DNA of 64,000 nucleotides, from NCBI RefSeq assembly GCF_014297285.1, contig NZ_JACOQI010000002.1, positions 124,001 through 188,000 on the forward strand, read 5' to 3'. Position numbers and translations under genes: made by a program. The notes under the pieces were generated by a model. It did no database searches, had not been told where the DNA came from, and saw only the letters and a program-made list of their open reading frames with translations. Within the stretch, counting starts at the first letter, position 1. Each line of letters starts with the position of its first letter. Positions 1 through 7,764 of this stretch are shown here, piece by piece. The DNA is from Dysosmobacter segnis. Lineage in GTDB: Bacteria; Bacillota; Clostridia; Oscillospirales; Oscillospiraceae.

Positions 1-482
1 TTGCCTGTAAAGGCAGATAGCTTACCAGTGATCAAGGGGATCAGTTCCTCCAGACCCTCTCCGGTCTCCGCGCTGATCCGCAGTGTCGGGAACCCGGCGG
101 CGGTATAGATGCGGTACAGTTCCTCTGCCGGGTCCAGATCGCACTTATTCAGCAGCACCATCACCTCGCAGCCCTTCAGGGCAGCGATGGCCGCAATGCG
201 GTCGATGAGAAAGGGGTCTGTTTTGGGGATGGCGGCGGAGCCGATCACAACCAACTGGTCGATATTCGCCACCGCCGGCCGCTCAAAGGCGTTTTTCCGG
301 GGGAGGATAGACTCCACGAACCCCTCGCCGTTTCCCAGCTCCCGGACCGTCACCCGGTCCCCCACCAGAGGGGACAGGCCCTCCTTCCGGAATTTTCCCC
401 GGGCACGGCAGGTCAGCACCTCCGCGCCGGTATCCACATAGTAAAAGCCGCTGAGGGCTTTTTGAATCCGTCCCTCTGCCAT
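1..482 (-). CDS. rsgA: Ribosome small subunit-dependent GTPase A, N-terminal part (cut by window edge)
   Basis: The minus-strand reading from an ATG at 482 runs off the left edge, so only about 160 residues are present. It shows the N-terminal OB-fold (VGDRVTV near residue 41), the linker FERPAVANIDQLV, and the start of the circularly permuted GTPase domain with the G4 motif NKCD and a G5-like SAETGEGLEEL. RsgA (YloQ/CpgA) is a late 30S-subunit assembly GTPase. The gene starts 4 bases after the prkC stop, the usual prpC-prkC-rsgA order in Firmicutes, where PrkC is known to phosphorylate CpgA. The G1 P-loop and zinc domain lie outside the window. Confidence 0.93.
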   Translation of the reverse strand, partial: MAEGRIQKALSGFYYVDTGAEVLTCRARGKFRKEGLSPLVGDRVTVRELGNGEGFVESILPRKNAFERPAVANIDQLVVIGSAAIPKTDPFLIDRIAAIAALKGCEVMVLLNKCDLDPAEELYRIYTAAGFPTLRISAETGEGLEELIPLITGKLSAFTG

Positions 483-486
483 CGTA

Positions 487-2466
487 TCAACCAAAGCTCC
501 GCTCATAGGATTGCTTCTGATCCAGCACGCCGTCAAAGTAGACCTTCACCATTTTCCGGCCCGTGCCGTAAAGGGTGGTGCTCACGGCTCCGTCCGCCTC
601 GTAGACGGTCTCGCTGTACTGGGGATTCGGCTCGTCGCCCACATAGATCTCTACCTTGACAATGTCCTTTCCGTTCTGGGGAATGTCCACCGTGATGGGC
701 AGGGCGCTGCTGGCCAGTCCCGCGCTGACCCGGAACTTGATGGTCGTCCACTCCGGCACGGTCTCGCCGCTGGCCGGACTCTGCCAGACAATGGTGCCGC
801 CGGGCTTGTCGCTGTCCACTACCTCCACATCTGCGGCGTCGCAGGTCAGCTTGTAGCTTTCCAGCTGGGACAACACGCTGTCAATGCTCATTCCCACAAA
901 GGGCAGGACCGTTACCGGTTTGATGTCCGGGCCCTTGCTGAGGATCAACTTTACGGTATCGCCCTTTTTCAGGATCTCGCCCTGAGCCGGCTCCGTCTTG
1001 ATGACGTACCCCTCCGTGATCTCCTCGGAGAACTGCTTCAATTCCTCCGGGGCCTCCACGGTCAGCTCCAGATTGTATTCCTTGTTCAGCTTTTCCAGCA
1101 GGATACGGGCGTCCTGCTCGGATTTGTTTTCCAGATCCGGCACCTCGCCGGTCTCCTCACCGGCGCTGACCCACACCTGGATCACCAGCTGGCTGCCCTT
1201 CCGGGTCTCCCCCTTCTTGGGGTCCTGCCGGAGGATGTGGCCCTCCGGCACGTCGGTGCTGAACTCAGAGCCGGCCTTCTGGATCTCAAAAACACCTTCG
1301 ATCCGGGGATCGTCCTCCGCTTCCTCGATGGTCATGTTATACAGATCCGGCACCTGATACTGGTCCACCACCGCCGGGGCAAAGGAGCCGAGGATGGTCT
1401 TGAACAGCACGATCACCACGGCTACCGCCGCCACCGTCACGGCACTCACCAGCACACCCCGCTTGCCGCTACCGGTGCGGCGGGGCTCCTCGTCCTCGTC
1501 CCGTTCCCGGCGGGGATAATTCCGCTCCGGCTGATGGACGGGGATGGTCACCGTATGGCTGGGCATGGTGCGGATGGTCCGGGTAGGCTCGTCATTCTCC
1601 TCCGGGCGCAGGTCCGAAAGGTCGAATTTCATCTCCACCTCCGGATTCTTCCGGAAGGCCTCCAGATCCGCGATCATGGCGTCCGCCGACTGATAGCGGT
1701 GCTCCAGATCCGGGGCCATGGCCTTCATGCAGATCAGTTCCAACTGCTCGGGAATATCGGGATTGATCTCCCGCGGAGCCAGCGGAATGGAGCTGAGGTG
1801 CTGGATGGCCACAGAAACGGCGGACTCTCCTTCAAAGGGCAGCCGTCCGGTGAGCATCTCATAAAGCACCACGCCGGAGGAATAGATGTCGCTGCGGGCG
1901 TCCGGCCGGTCGCCCCGTGCCTGCTCCGGAGAAATATAGTGGACGGAGCCAAGGGCTTCCTGCGTCAGGGTCTGGGCGGAATCCGCCAGACAGGCGATGC
2001 CGAAATCGGCCACCTTCACGCTGCCGTCCCGCAGGACCATGATGTTCTGGGGCTTGATGTCCCGGTGGATGATGCCACGGCTGTGGGCGTGGCTGAGGCC
2101 CCGCATGATCTGGGTGATGAAGTGCAGAGACTCCCGCCAGTTCAGCTGGCCCCGCTTTTCCATATACTGCTTGAGGGTGATGCCGTCGATCAGCTCCATG
2201 ACGATATATTCCATATCGCCGCCCCGGGACACATCGTACACCGATACGATGTTGGGGTGAGACAGCTGGGCAACAGCCTGCGACTCCGCGTTGAACCGGC
2301 GGCGGAACTCCTCGTTCTGCGCCAGATCGCTTTTCAGAATTTTGATCGCCACCAGACGGTTGAGGCGATGGCACTTTGCCTTGTAGACGATCGCCATGCC
2401 GCCTGTGCCGATGCGCTCCAGGATCTCATAGCGGTTGTCCAGCATTTTTCCAATGTATTGATCCAT
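487..2466 (-). CDS. prkC: Membrane Ser/Thr protein kinase with PASTA repeats
   Basis: 659 residues. The N-terminal Hanks-type kinase domain has a glycine loop (GTGG near 20-23), the ATP-binding Lys42 (VAIKIL), the catalytic HRDIKPQN loop (Asp136) and DFG at 154-156. A charged juxtamembrane linker precedes one membrane helix at about 336-358, then three PASTA domains (about 365-590) and a further extracellular tail of about 70 residues. This is the PknB/PrkC/StkP family, which senses muropeptides or lipid II through the PASTA repeats and phosphorylates cell-wall, division and translation proteins; in Bacillus it also acts in spore germination. The gene lies between its antagonist prpC (15-base gap) and rsgA. 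Confidence 0.97.
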   Translation of the reverse strand: MDQYIGKMLDNRYEILERIGTGGMAIVYKAKCHRLNRLVAIKILKSDLAQNEEFRRRFNAESQAVAQLSHPNIVSVYDVSRGGDMEYIVMELIDGITLKQYMEKRGQLNWRESLHFITQIMRGLSHAHSRGIIHRDIKPQNIMVLRDGSVKVADFGIACLADSAQTLTQEALGSVHYISPEQARGDRPDARSDIYSSGVVLYEMLTGRLPFEGESAVSVAIQHLSSIPLAPREINPDIPEQLELICMKAMAPDLEHRYQSADAMIADLEAFRKNPEVEMKFDLSDLRPEENDEPTRTIRTMPSHTVTIPVHQPERNYPRRERDEDEEPRRTGSGKRGVLVSAVTVAAVAVVIVLFKTILGSFAPAVVDQYQVPDLYNMTIEEAEDDPRIEGVFEIQKAGSEFSTDVPEGHILRQDPKKGETRKGSQLVIQVWVSAGEETGEVPDLENKSEQDARILLEKLNKEYNLELTVEAPEELKQFSEEITEGYVIKTEPAQGEILKKGDTVKLILSKGPDIKPVTVLPFVGMSIDSVLSQLESYKLTCDAADVEVVDSDKPGGTIVWQSPASGETVPEWTTIKFRVSAGLASSALPITVDIPQNGKDIVKVEIYVGDEPNPQYSETVYEADGAVSTTLYGTGRKMVKVYFDGVLDQKQSYERSFG

Positions 2467-2481
2467 ACGTCTCCCCCCTTC

Positions 2482-3210
2482 TTACAGCTTCTGCATCAGG
2501 ACTGCCGTCACGTTGTCCGGCGCGCCCTGACTTTTGGAAATATGCAGCAGCCGATCCAGACAGGTGTCCAGATCGCCGCCGTGGACGATCTCAAAGAGCA
2601 TTTCCTGATCGGTGACGGTGTTCACCAGTCCGTCGGTGCACAGCAGGATAAAGTCCCCCTGCTCCATAGGGCGGATATACCCGTCGCAGGCAGCGTTGGT
2701 ATCCCGGCCCAGAGCGCGGGTGATGAGGTTCCGCCCCGGATGGCGGCGGGCCTCATCGGCGGTGATGTCGCCGTGGTCCACCATGGTCTCCACCAGAGAG
2801 TGATCCTTGGTGATGCGGGTGATCCCCGCCTCCGTGATGTAATAGGCCCGGCTGTCGCCCACGTTGGTGATCACCGCGCCGTTCTCATAGGCCACAGCGG
2901 CAACCAGAGTGGTACCCATATTGGCAAGCGCCGCCTCCGCCTCTGCCCGCTCCGCCACAGCCCGGTTGGCCATGGCCACCGCGTAGGCAGAAGCCTCCCG
3001 GAGCTGCTCCGGGGTCATATCCGGTTTCAGGGCCTTCTCCATCTCCGCCGCGTAAGTCTCCGACGCCAGCGTACTGGCAAGCCGGCCGCCGGCGGCACCG
3101 CCCATACCATCGCACACCACACAGATGTCACCGTTCCGGGCGATCCGGTAAGTATCCTGATTTTCCTTTCGCACAAGGCCAGTATCCGTAACGGCCCAGG
3201 TTTTTATCAT
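2482..3210 (-). CDS. prpC: PP2C-family protein phosphatase, partner of PrkC
   Basis: 242 residues, the normal length for Stp1/PrpC. PPM metal-binding motifs are present: the N-terminal TDTGLVRKENQD, VCDGMGGAAGG, CTDGLVNTVTD and the C-terminal APDNVTAVLM. The enzyme is a Mn/Mg-dependent phosphoserine/threonine phosphatase that reverses PrkC phosphorylation. The ATG overlaps the rlmN stop by 4 bases (ATGA), suggesting translational coupling, and prkC follows 15 bases later. Confidence 0.96.
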   Translation of the reverse strand: MIKTWAVTDTGLVRKENQDTYRIARNGDICVVCDGMGGAAGGRLASTLASETYAAEMEKALKPDMTPEQLREASAYAVAMANRAVAERAEAEAALANMGTTLVAAVAYENGAVITNVGDSRAYYITEAGITRITKDHSLVETMVDHGDITADEARRHPGRNLITRALGRDTNAACDGYIRPMEQGDFILLCTDGLVNTVTDQEMLFEIVHGGDLDTCLDRLLHISKSQGAPDNVTAVLMQKL

Positions 3211-4250
3211 GATTCAGCCGCTCCTTTTTTCCGTTCTTCCATTTCCTTCCGCCGCAGCTGGCCGCAGGAGGCGTCAATATCTCCTCCGAGGCTCCGCCGT
3301 ACCGTGGCGGTCAGGCCGTGAGATTCCAGCCGCTTCTGAAACGCCGCCACCCGGCGGGAGGGCTTCAGGGGACTCTCCGCCACATCGTTCAGCGGGATCA
3401 GGTTCACATGCCCCGGCATCCCCTTCAGCTTTTTGGCGATGAGATCCGCCTGCCAGTCGTGGTCATTGACACCGTCGATCATGGCGTATTCAAAGGAGAT
3501 CCGCCGCCCGGTCTTTTTGAAGTACCGGTGGCAGGCGTCAAACAGCTTTTCCACGTCATAGGCCCGGTTCACCGGCATGATTTTGGATCGTGTCTCACTG
3601 TCCGGCGCGTGGAGGGAAACCGACAGCGTCAGCTGTAATTCCAGGTCCGACAGTCGGTCAATGCCGGGGATCACGCCGCAGGTGGACAGAGAGATGTGCC
3701 GCATACCGATGTTCAGCCCGTCGGGATGGTTCACCAGTTCCAGAAACCGCAGCACGTTGTCCAGATTGTCCAGCGGCTCGCCGATGCCCATCAAAACGAT
3801 ATTGGAAATGGGCAGGCCGGAGTCCTTCTGGGCGAAGATCACCTGATCCAGAATTTCAGACGGTGTCAAATCTCTTACCTTGCCAGCAATGGTAGACGCG
3901 CAAAAAGCGCACCCCATCCGGCAGCCCACCTGAGAGGAAACACAGACAGTATTTCCGTGGTGGTACTGCATGACCACCGTCTCGATGCAGTTGCCGTCCA
4001 GCAGCTGCCACAGGTACTTCACGGTGCCGTCCAGCTTGGAGACCTGTTTACGGGCCACGGAGGGCGCCGTGATATAACACCGCTTCTTCAGAGTTTCCCG
4101 CAGGGACTTGGAGAGATTGGTCATCTCGTCAAAGGAGGTGACGCCCTTATGGAGCCAGGTAAAGACCTGCTTGCCCCGGAAGGCCGGTTCCCCCATCGCC
4201 TTCAGGGTCGCCGTCATTTCCTCCAGGGTCTGGGATTTCAAATCGATCAT
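3207..4250 (-). CDS. rlmN: Dual-specificity 23S rRNA/tRNA m2A methyltransferase (radical SAM)
   Basis: 347 residues, full length for RlmN. The radical-SAM cluster motif CxxxCxxC is visible in GCRMGCAFCAS, followed by the SAM-binding GIGEPLDN. The C-terminal region keeps the second catalytic cysteine (DASCGQLR). RlmN methylates C2 of A2503 in 23S rRNA and A37 of some tRNAs by a radical ping-pong mechanism. It sits between rsmB (10-base gap) and prpC (4-base overlap), as in many Firmicutes. Confidence 0.97.
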   Translation of the reverse strand: MIDLKSQTLEEMTATLKAMGEPAFRGKQVFTWLHKGVTSFDEMTNLSKSLRETLKKRCYITAPSVARKQVSKLDGTVKYLWQLLDGNCIETVVMQYHHGNTVCVSSQVGCRMGCAFCASTIAGKVRDLTPSEILDQVIFAQKDSGLPISNIVLMGIGEPLDNLDNVLRFLELVNHPDGLNIGMRHISLSTCGVIPGIDRLSDLELQLTLSVSLHAPDSETRSKIMPVNRAYDVEKLFDACHRYFKKTGRRISFEYAMIDGVNDHDWQADLIAKKLKGMPGHVNLIPLNDVAESPLKPSRRVAAFQKRLESHGLTATVRRSLGGDIDASCGQLRRKEMEERKKGAAES

Positions 4251-4260
4251 ATCGTCCTCG

Positions 4261-5580
4261 TTATTTCCGCTTCATGCGGCAGATGTAAAAGCCGTCGGTA
4301 CCGTGGCGCTGGGGCCAGAGGGTCAGCTGCCCCTCCGCCTCCCCTACCGGCGCCGGCAGGGTGAAGCCGTCCCGGCAGAAATCGCTGTGCTCCGTCAGGA
4401 AGGCGTCCGTCACCTGCTCGTTTTCCTCCGGCAGAATGGTGCAGGTGGAATACACCAGCACGCCGCCGGGGGCCACATACCGGGCGGCGTTGTCCAGCAG
4501 CGCCGTCTGGATCACCGGCAGGATGAAGAGGTCGTCCGCCTTTTTGTAGCGGACGTCCGGCTTCTTCCGGATGATGCCCAGACCGGAGCAGGGAGCATCC
4601 ACCAGCACCGTGTCAAACCGCTCCGCCCATTCCGGGCGGAACACCCGGCCGTCTCCGGCGGAGGTGGTAATAGAGGTCAGGTCCAGCCGGGCCGCGCCCT
4701 CCTGAATTCGTTTCAGCTTGTTTTCGTGGAGGTCGCAGGAGACGATTTCCCCTTTGTCCTCCATGGCAAAGGCGGCGCTGAAGGACTTGCCGCCAGGGGC
4801 GGCGCAGAGATCCAGCACCTTTTGCCCCGGCTGCACGCCGGCGATCAGGGACACCAGCCGGGCGGCGGGGTCTTGCACCAGCAGTTTACCCTCCCGGAAG
4901 GGGGCCAGTGTGGTCAGGTCTCCGGCTCCGGTCAGTTCCAGGCAACCGGGCACCCAAGGGTGGGGGGTTGCTTTCACGCCCCAGCCTTCCAGTTCCTTTA
5001 TCAGGCTTTCCGCGTTGGTTTTCAGGGGGTTGACCTGTACCGTCAAAGGCGGGGTATCGTTATTCGCCGCCAGGAATGCTTCTGTCTCCTCCCGGCCTAA
5101 AATCGACAGCAGCCGCTTCACCAGCCATTTGGGATGACTGTACCGGATGGAGAGGTATTTTGCCTCGTCCCGCTCCGGGATGGGCGGCAGCGCCGTCTTA
5201 TTTTGAGCGATCTTGCGGAGCACCGCGTTCACAAGGCCGGACGCCTGCCCTCTGCCGGAGATCTTCGCCAACTCCACGGAGGTGTTCACCGCCGCGCTGT
5301 CCGGCACCCGATCTAAATATAAGATTTGATATGCACCCAGACGCAGGATCTCCAGCAGCGGCGGCTGAAGATGATCCGGCTTCTGGGAGCAGTACGCGCT
5401 GAGGTAGAAATCCAACAACTGCTGGTTCTGGACCACGCCGTAAACCAATCGGCTGCACAGCGCCGCCTCCGGGCCCACCAGACCGTCTCGGCCTAACTGA
5501 GCTTTCAGAGCGGCGTCCGCCCAGGCATGGTTATTCCGACAGGACATCAGGACCCGCAGGGCCGTTTCCCGGGCGCCCAT
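4261..5580 (-). CDS. rsmB: 16S rRNA m5C967 methyltransferase
   Basis: 439 residues. An N-terminal NusB-like helical RNA-binding domain (about 1-140) is followed by a Rossmann methyltransferase domain: SAM motif APGGKSFSAAF, DAPCSGLGIIRKKPD with one catalytic cysteine and YSTCTILPEENE with the other. This is the RsmB/Fmu family, which methylates C5 of C967 in 16S rRNA. The start overlaps the stop of the upstream peptidase gene by one base, placing it inside the long minus-strand operon. Confidence 0.96.
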   Translation of the reverse strand: MGARETALRVLMSCRNNHAWADAALKAQLGRDGLVGPEAALCSRLVYGVVQNQQLLDFYLSAYCSQKPDHLQPPLLEILRLGAYQILYLDRVPDSAAVNTSVELAKISGRGQASGLVNAVLRKIAQNKTALPPIPERDEAKYLSIRYSHPKWLVKRLLSILGREETEAFLAANNDTPPLTVQVNPLKTNAESLIKELEGWGVKATPHPWVPGCLELTGAGDLTTLAPFREGKLLVQDPAARLVSLIAGVQPGQKVLDLCAAPGGKSFSAAFAMEDKGEIVSCDLHENKLKRIQEGAARLDLTSITTSAGDGRVFRPEWAERFDTVLVDAPCSGLGIIRKKPDVRYKKADDLFILPVIQTALLDNAARYVAPGGVLVYSTCTILPEENEQVTDAFLTEHSDFCRDGFTLPAPVGEAEGQLTLWPQRHGTDGFYICRMKRK

Positions 5581-6317
5581 CAGTTGTCCCTCCGTCCGCG
5601 GTTATTGCGGCCCACAAAGATGAGCACATAGCGCAGCAGCTGCAAGGCGGACATCAACAGCGCAGCCACATAGGTCAGCGCAGCCGCCTTCAGCACCTTC
5701 CGTGCGCCGGGAAGCTCATCGTCATACAAAAGCTGTTCGTTTTCCAGCGTCTGCAAGGCCCGGTGGGAGGCGTTGAACTCCACCGGCAGGGTAATAAGCT
5801 GAAAAATCGTGGTCAGGGAGAACAGCAAAATGCCCACCAAAAACAAGGACTGGCTGTACAGGACCATGCCCACCAGCAGCAGGATGAAAGAAAACTTGGA
5901 GCCGATCTGGGTGGCGGGGATAATGGCCGTCCGCAGCCGCACCGGGCCGTAGTTTTCCGCGTACTGCACGGCGTGACCGGCCTCGTGGGCCGCCACGCCC
6001 ACCGCCGCGATGGAGGTGGAGTTGTAGACGTTTTCCGACAGGGAAATGCTGTTGTCACGGGGATCGTAGTGATCCGTCAGGCTGCCGGAGCAGGGCCGGA
6101 TGGCCACGTTGTAGACGCCGTGGGCCCGCAGCACCGCCTCCGCCGCCTGCGCGCCGGTGAGACGCCGCCGGTTGGCGACGCCGCTGTACCGCTTGAAGTT
6201 TCCGCTGACCTGCGCCTGCGCCCACAGGGACAGCAGGAGCACCGGGATCAGCAGAATGCAGTAGATATTATTCGCTAAAAAATCGCCGTAACCGCCGTAA
6301 TAACCGTAATAAGGCAT
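5580..6317 (-). CDS. Membrane zinc metallopeptidase, YugP type
   Basis: 245 residues. An N-terminal hydrophobic helix (about 15-35) precedes the metalloprotease signature AAHEAGHAVQ (HExxH, near 115), and more membrane helices follow (about 135-185 and a C-terminal pair). This matches the neutral zinc metallopeptidase family Zn_peptidase_2 (B. subtilis YugP). Its substrate is not established; the catalytic site is probably near the membrane. The N-terminus is rich in Gly and Tyr (YYGYYGGYG). It sits between fmt (13-base gap) and rsmB, a common Clostridia arrangement. Confidence 0.9.
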   Translation of the reverse strand: MPYYGYYGGYGDFLANNIYCILLIPVLLLSLWAQAQVSGNFKRYSGVANRRRLTGAQAAEAVLRAHGVYNVAIRPCSGSLTDHYDPRDNSISLSENVYNSTSIAAVGVAAHEAGHAVQYAENYGPVRLRTAIIPATQIGSKFSFILLLVGMVLYSQSLFLVGILLFSLTTIFQLITLPVEFNASHRALQTLENEQLLYDDELPGARKVLKAAALTYVAALLMSALQLLRYVLIFVGRNNRGRRDN

Positions 6318-6330
6318 GGCGTTCCTCCAA

Positions 6331-7242
6331 TCAGATATTCATGGGATGGCCCAGCAGATAGGCCGCCGCGCTCATGCGCTTGCCGCCCTCCGCCTGAAGC
6401 TCCGTGATCCAAAGGCTCTGCCCGTCGCCGCAGGCCACCTCGATGCCCTTCTTTCCGGCGGAAAGCAGCGTACCGGGCGTCTTGTCCGTAGCCGTGCCAA
6501 CGGCTGTTTTGTAAATTTTGAACCGCTGGCCCGCCAGTTCCGCCGTGGCGCAGGGCCAGGGGATCAGTCCCCGCACCTGATTGCGGATGGCCGCCACAGG
6601 CTTCGTCCAGTCAATAGGAGACAGCTCACGGGACAGCATGGGCGCAAAGGTGGCCTGTGTGCTGTCCTGCGGGGTCCGGGGGGCCGTCCCCGCCGCCAAC
6701 AGGGGAAGGGCCTCCGCCAGCGCCTCCGCGCCGACCTTTGCCAACCGGTCCCACAGAGAGGGCAGATCCTCCTCCGGGTCGATGGGCGTTTTCGCCGTGA
6801 GGATCACATCACCGGCATCCAGTTCCTCTGCCATATACATGATGGAAACGCCGGTCTCCGCGTCGCCGTTGAGCATGGCCCAGTTGATAGGGGCAGAACC
6901 CCGGTATTTGGGCAGCAGAGACGCATGGACATTCACGCAGCCAAGGGGCGGCACGTCCAGAATGTCCTTGGGCAGGATGCGGCCATAGGCCACCACCACG
7001 ATCAGCTCCGGGGCCAGAGATCTCACCAGTTCCAGGGCCGTGCCGTCCCGCAGCTTGGTCGGCTGGTACACAGTCAGGCCCTGTGACAAGGCATATTCCT
7101 TCACGGGGGAAAAGGTCACTTTGTTCCGGTTCCGGGGCTTATCCGGCTGGGTGAACACGCCGCAGATCTCGTGGCCGTCCTCCACCAGCCGTTTCAGAGA
7201 CACCGCCGCGAAATCCGGCGTGCCCATAAACAGGATGCGCAT
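6331..7242 (-). CDS. fmt: Methionyl-tRNA formyltransferase
   Basis: 303 residues. The N-terminal formyltransferase domain begins RILFMGTPDFAAVSL and carries the conserved NVHASLLPKYRGSAPINWA stretch with catalytic Asn and His; the C-terminal domain (about 205-303) is the OB-like tRNA-binding part. It formylates the initiator Met-tRNA using 10-formyl-THF. The ATG overlaps the def stop by one base, so the formylase and deformylase genes are directly coupled. Confidence 0.97.
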   Translation of the reverse strand: MRILFMGTPDFAAVSLKRLVEDGHEICGVFTQPDKPRNRNKVTFSPVKEYALSQGLTVYQPTKLRDGTALELVRSLAPELIVVVAYGRILPKDILDVPPLGCVNVHASLLPKYRGSAPINWAMLNGDAETGVSIMYMAEELDAGDVILTAKTPIDPEEDLPSLWDRLAKVGAEALAEALPLLAAGTAPRTPQDSTQATFAPMLSRELSPIDWTKPVAAIRNQVRGLIPWPCATAELAGQRFKIYKTAVGTATDKTPGTLLSAGKKGIEVACGDGQSLWITELQAEGGKRMSAAAYLLGHPMNI

Positions 7243-7733
7243 TATTCCTCGTCCTCCAGATATTCCTTCAGTTCCTCGTCGGTGAGGAAGTGGTCGATGT
7301 GCTCCACGAACAGGTGGCCGTCCAGATGCTCGATCTCATGGCAGAAGGCCCGGGCTGTCAGGCCCTCGGCCTCCGCCTCGAACCAGTCGCCGTCCCGGTC
7401 CTGCGCCCGGACCCGCACCCGGTTGGGCCGGGTGACGATGCCCCACTTGCCGGGGACGCTGAGGCAGCCCTCCAGCCCGGTCTGTTCGCCGCTCTGGGCG
7501 ATGATCTCCGGGTTGATGAGCTCTAAATATTCCTCCGCTTCCTCGTCCAGCACCAGACAGACCCGGCGCAAGATCCCCACCTGGGGTGCCGCCAGTCCCG
7601 CGCCGTTGGCGTCTGCCAGCGTCTCCGCCATATCGTCCAGCAGGTCATGCAGCCGCCGGTCAAATTTTGTCACCGGGCGGCAGACCTTTGTCAGACACTC
7701 GTCGCCCTGTTCTACGATCTTTCGTAATGCCAT
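7242..7733 (-). CDS. def: Peptide deformylase
   Basis: 163 residues from the ATG at 7733, chosen because AAGGAGGTG lies just upstream; an upstream in-frame ATG at 7790 would add 19 atypical residues. The three deformylase motifs are present: GAGLAAPQVG, EGCLSVPG and CHEIEHLDG (HExxH). The enzyme is an Fe/Zn hydrolase that removes N-formyl groups from nascent proteins, the step after Fmt action. Confidence 0.96.
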   Translation of the reverse strand: MALRKIVEQGDECLTKVCRPVTKFDRRLHDLLDDMAETLADANGAGLAAPQVGILRRVCLVLDEEAEEYLELINPEIIAQSGEQTGLEGCLSVPGKWGIVTRPNRVRVRAQDRDGDWFEAEAEGLTARAFCHEIEHLDGHLFVEHIDHFLTDEELKEYLEDEE

Positions 7734-7764
7734 GAATGGCACCTCCTTGATTTGATCACGGCGG

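Noticed and set aside
511-3321. 936-codon plus-strand open frame opposite prkC/prpC
   Set aside because: High-G+C antisense shadow; the minus strand encodes full-length kinase and phosphatase with all motifs, and the plus reading has no recognisable domain.
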